A DNA stretch of 64,000 bases. Source: Clostridium mobile (GTDB lineage: Bacteria; Bacillota; Clostridia; Clostridiales; Clostridiaceae). Shown in pieces: positions 63,886 to 64,000 of the stretch. Numbering within the stretch: position 1 is the stretch's first letter; the number at the start of each line of letters is the position of its first letter. Location: contig NZ_JAHLQF010000003.1 in assembly GCF_018918285.1 (NCBI RefSeq), positions 434,001 to 498,000 of the forward strand, written 5' to 3'. The notes beneath the pieces were generated by a model, which saw nothing but the letters and a program-made list of their open reading frames with translations, had not been told where the DNA came from and made no database searches. The position numbers and the translations under genes are program-made.

Positions 63886-64000
63886 TTATTCATTTATAAT
63901 ACATTCTGCAATTTCAATTGCATTTAATGAAGCGCTTCTTCGAATATTGTCATTTACAATCTATAAACTTCATCCATAATCAATATTAAAAGCTTACCTA
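63886..64000 (-). pseudogene. asd: Aspartate-semialdehyde dehydrogenase, 3' end with apparent frameshift; rest outside the window
   Basis: Reading left, the last 25 codons give the typical Asd C-terminus IVNDNIRRSASLNAIEIAEC ending at a TAA (63886-63888). Upstream in that frame there are stops. The neighbouring frame gives GKLLILIMDEVYRL and then a stop. One inserted base near 63960 would join the two into MDEVYRIVNDNIRRS. So the gene carries a single-base deletion or a sequence error near its end; only 115 bp are visible. Confidence 0.7.

Overview
The window is a low-GC, densely coded chromosomal segment of an anaerobic, spore-forming Firmicute, most likely Clostridium sensu stricto. The reasons are: AT-rich intergenic DNA; strong GGAGG-type ribosome binding sites with frequent TTG/GTG starts; Clostridium-type families (DUF4364, TSCPD protein, QueT, 2-hydroxyacyl-CoA dehydratase activase, PdaB-like deacetylase); a T-box on valS; and amino-acid-fermentation genes. 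No rRNA, tRNA, phage, insertion sequence or CRISPR array was seen.

Layout. 1-2217: zinc uptake locus; znuB (cut by the window edge) and znuC read left, znuA reads right, with two Fur-type dyads between. 2289-4044: HNH protein, tocopherol-cyclase-like protein, small basic protein. 4200-9208: thrC-thrB-lysC-hom operon. 9286-14961: phosphoesterase, small membrane ORF, flavin reductase, preQ1-riboswitch-controlled queT, M16 peptidase, recX (apparent frameshift), transglutaminase, TPR protein. 15122-16677: ABC importer permease and ATPase, whose probable binding protein lies 10 kb away at 26357. 17046-21350: giant dehydratase activase. 21398-26066: three leftward gltS glutamate symporters, two of them a recent tandem duplication.

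27464-51100 is a histidine/glutamate catabolic island. It holds a two-component pair (sensor kinase with an extracytoplasmic amino-acid-binding domain plus a sigma-54 activator); hutU-ftcD-hutI; a soluble chemotaxis receptor; a TRIC-like channel; a 1021-residue SARP/AfsR-like regulator; a CntK-like histidine racemase; a YuiF-like transporter; hutH; a cation symporter; a fourth gltS; and ftcD2-fhs-fchA. Together they would import and racemise histidine, deaminate it to urocanate, convert that to formiminoglutamate and then glutamate, and recover the formimino carbon as formate plus ATP.

The two main regulatory observations are as follows. (1) Direct GACG repeats 11 bp apart, 8-9 bp upstream of a TATAAT box, precede hutU, the racemase operon and ftcD2. 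This is the geometry SARP activators use, and a SARP-like gene sits inside the locus. (2) Two good sigma-54 (-24/-12) promoters precede the cation symporter and gltS4, and a sigma-54 activator gene lies in the same island. In addition, a long hairpin with a conserved apex and base-paired changes in its stem occurs at 30867 and 55775, with a looser third copy at 55631.

51438-64000: T-box/valS, folC, TSCPD protein, beta-propeller, DUF4364 regulator, PdaB-like deacetylase, unknown protein, double-OB SSB with acidic tail, and lysine genes (dapH, aminotransferase, dapB, dapA, and a frameshifted 3' end of asd at the window edge).
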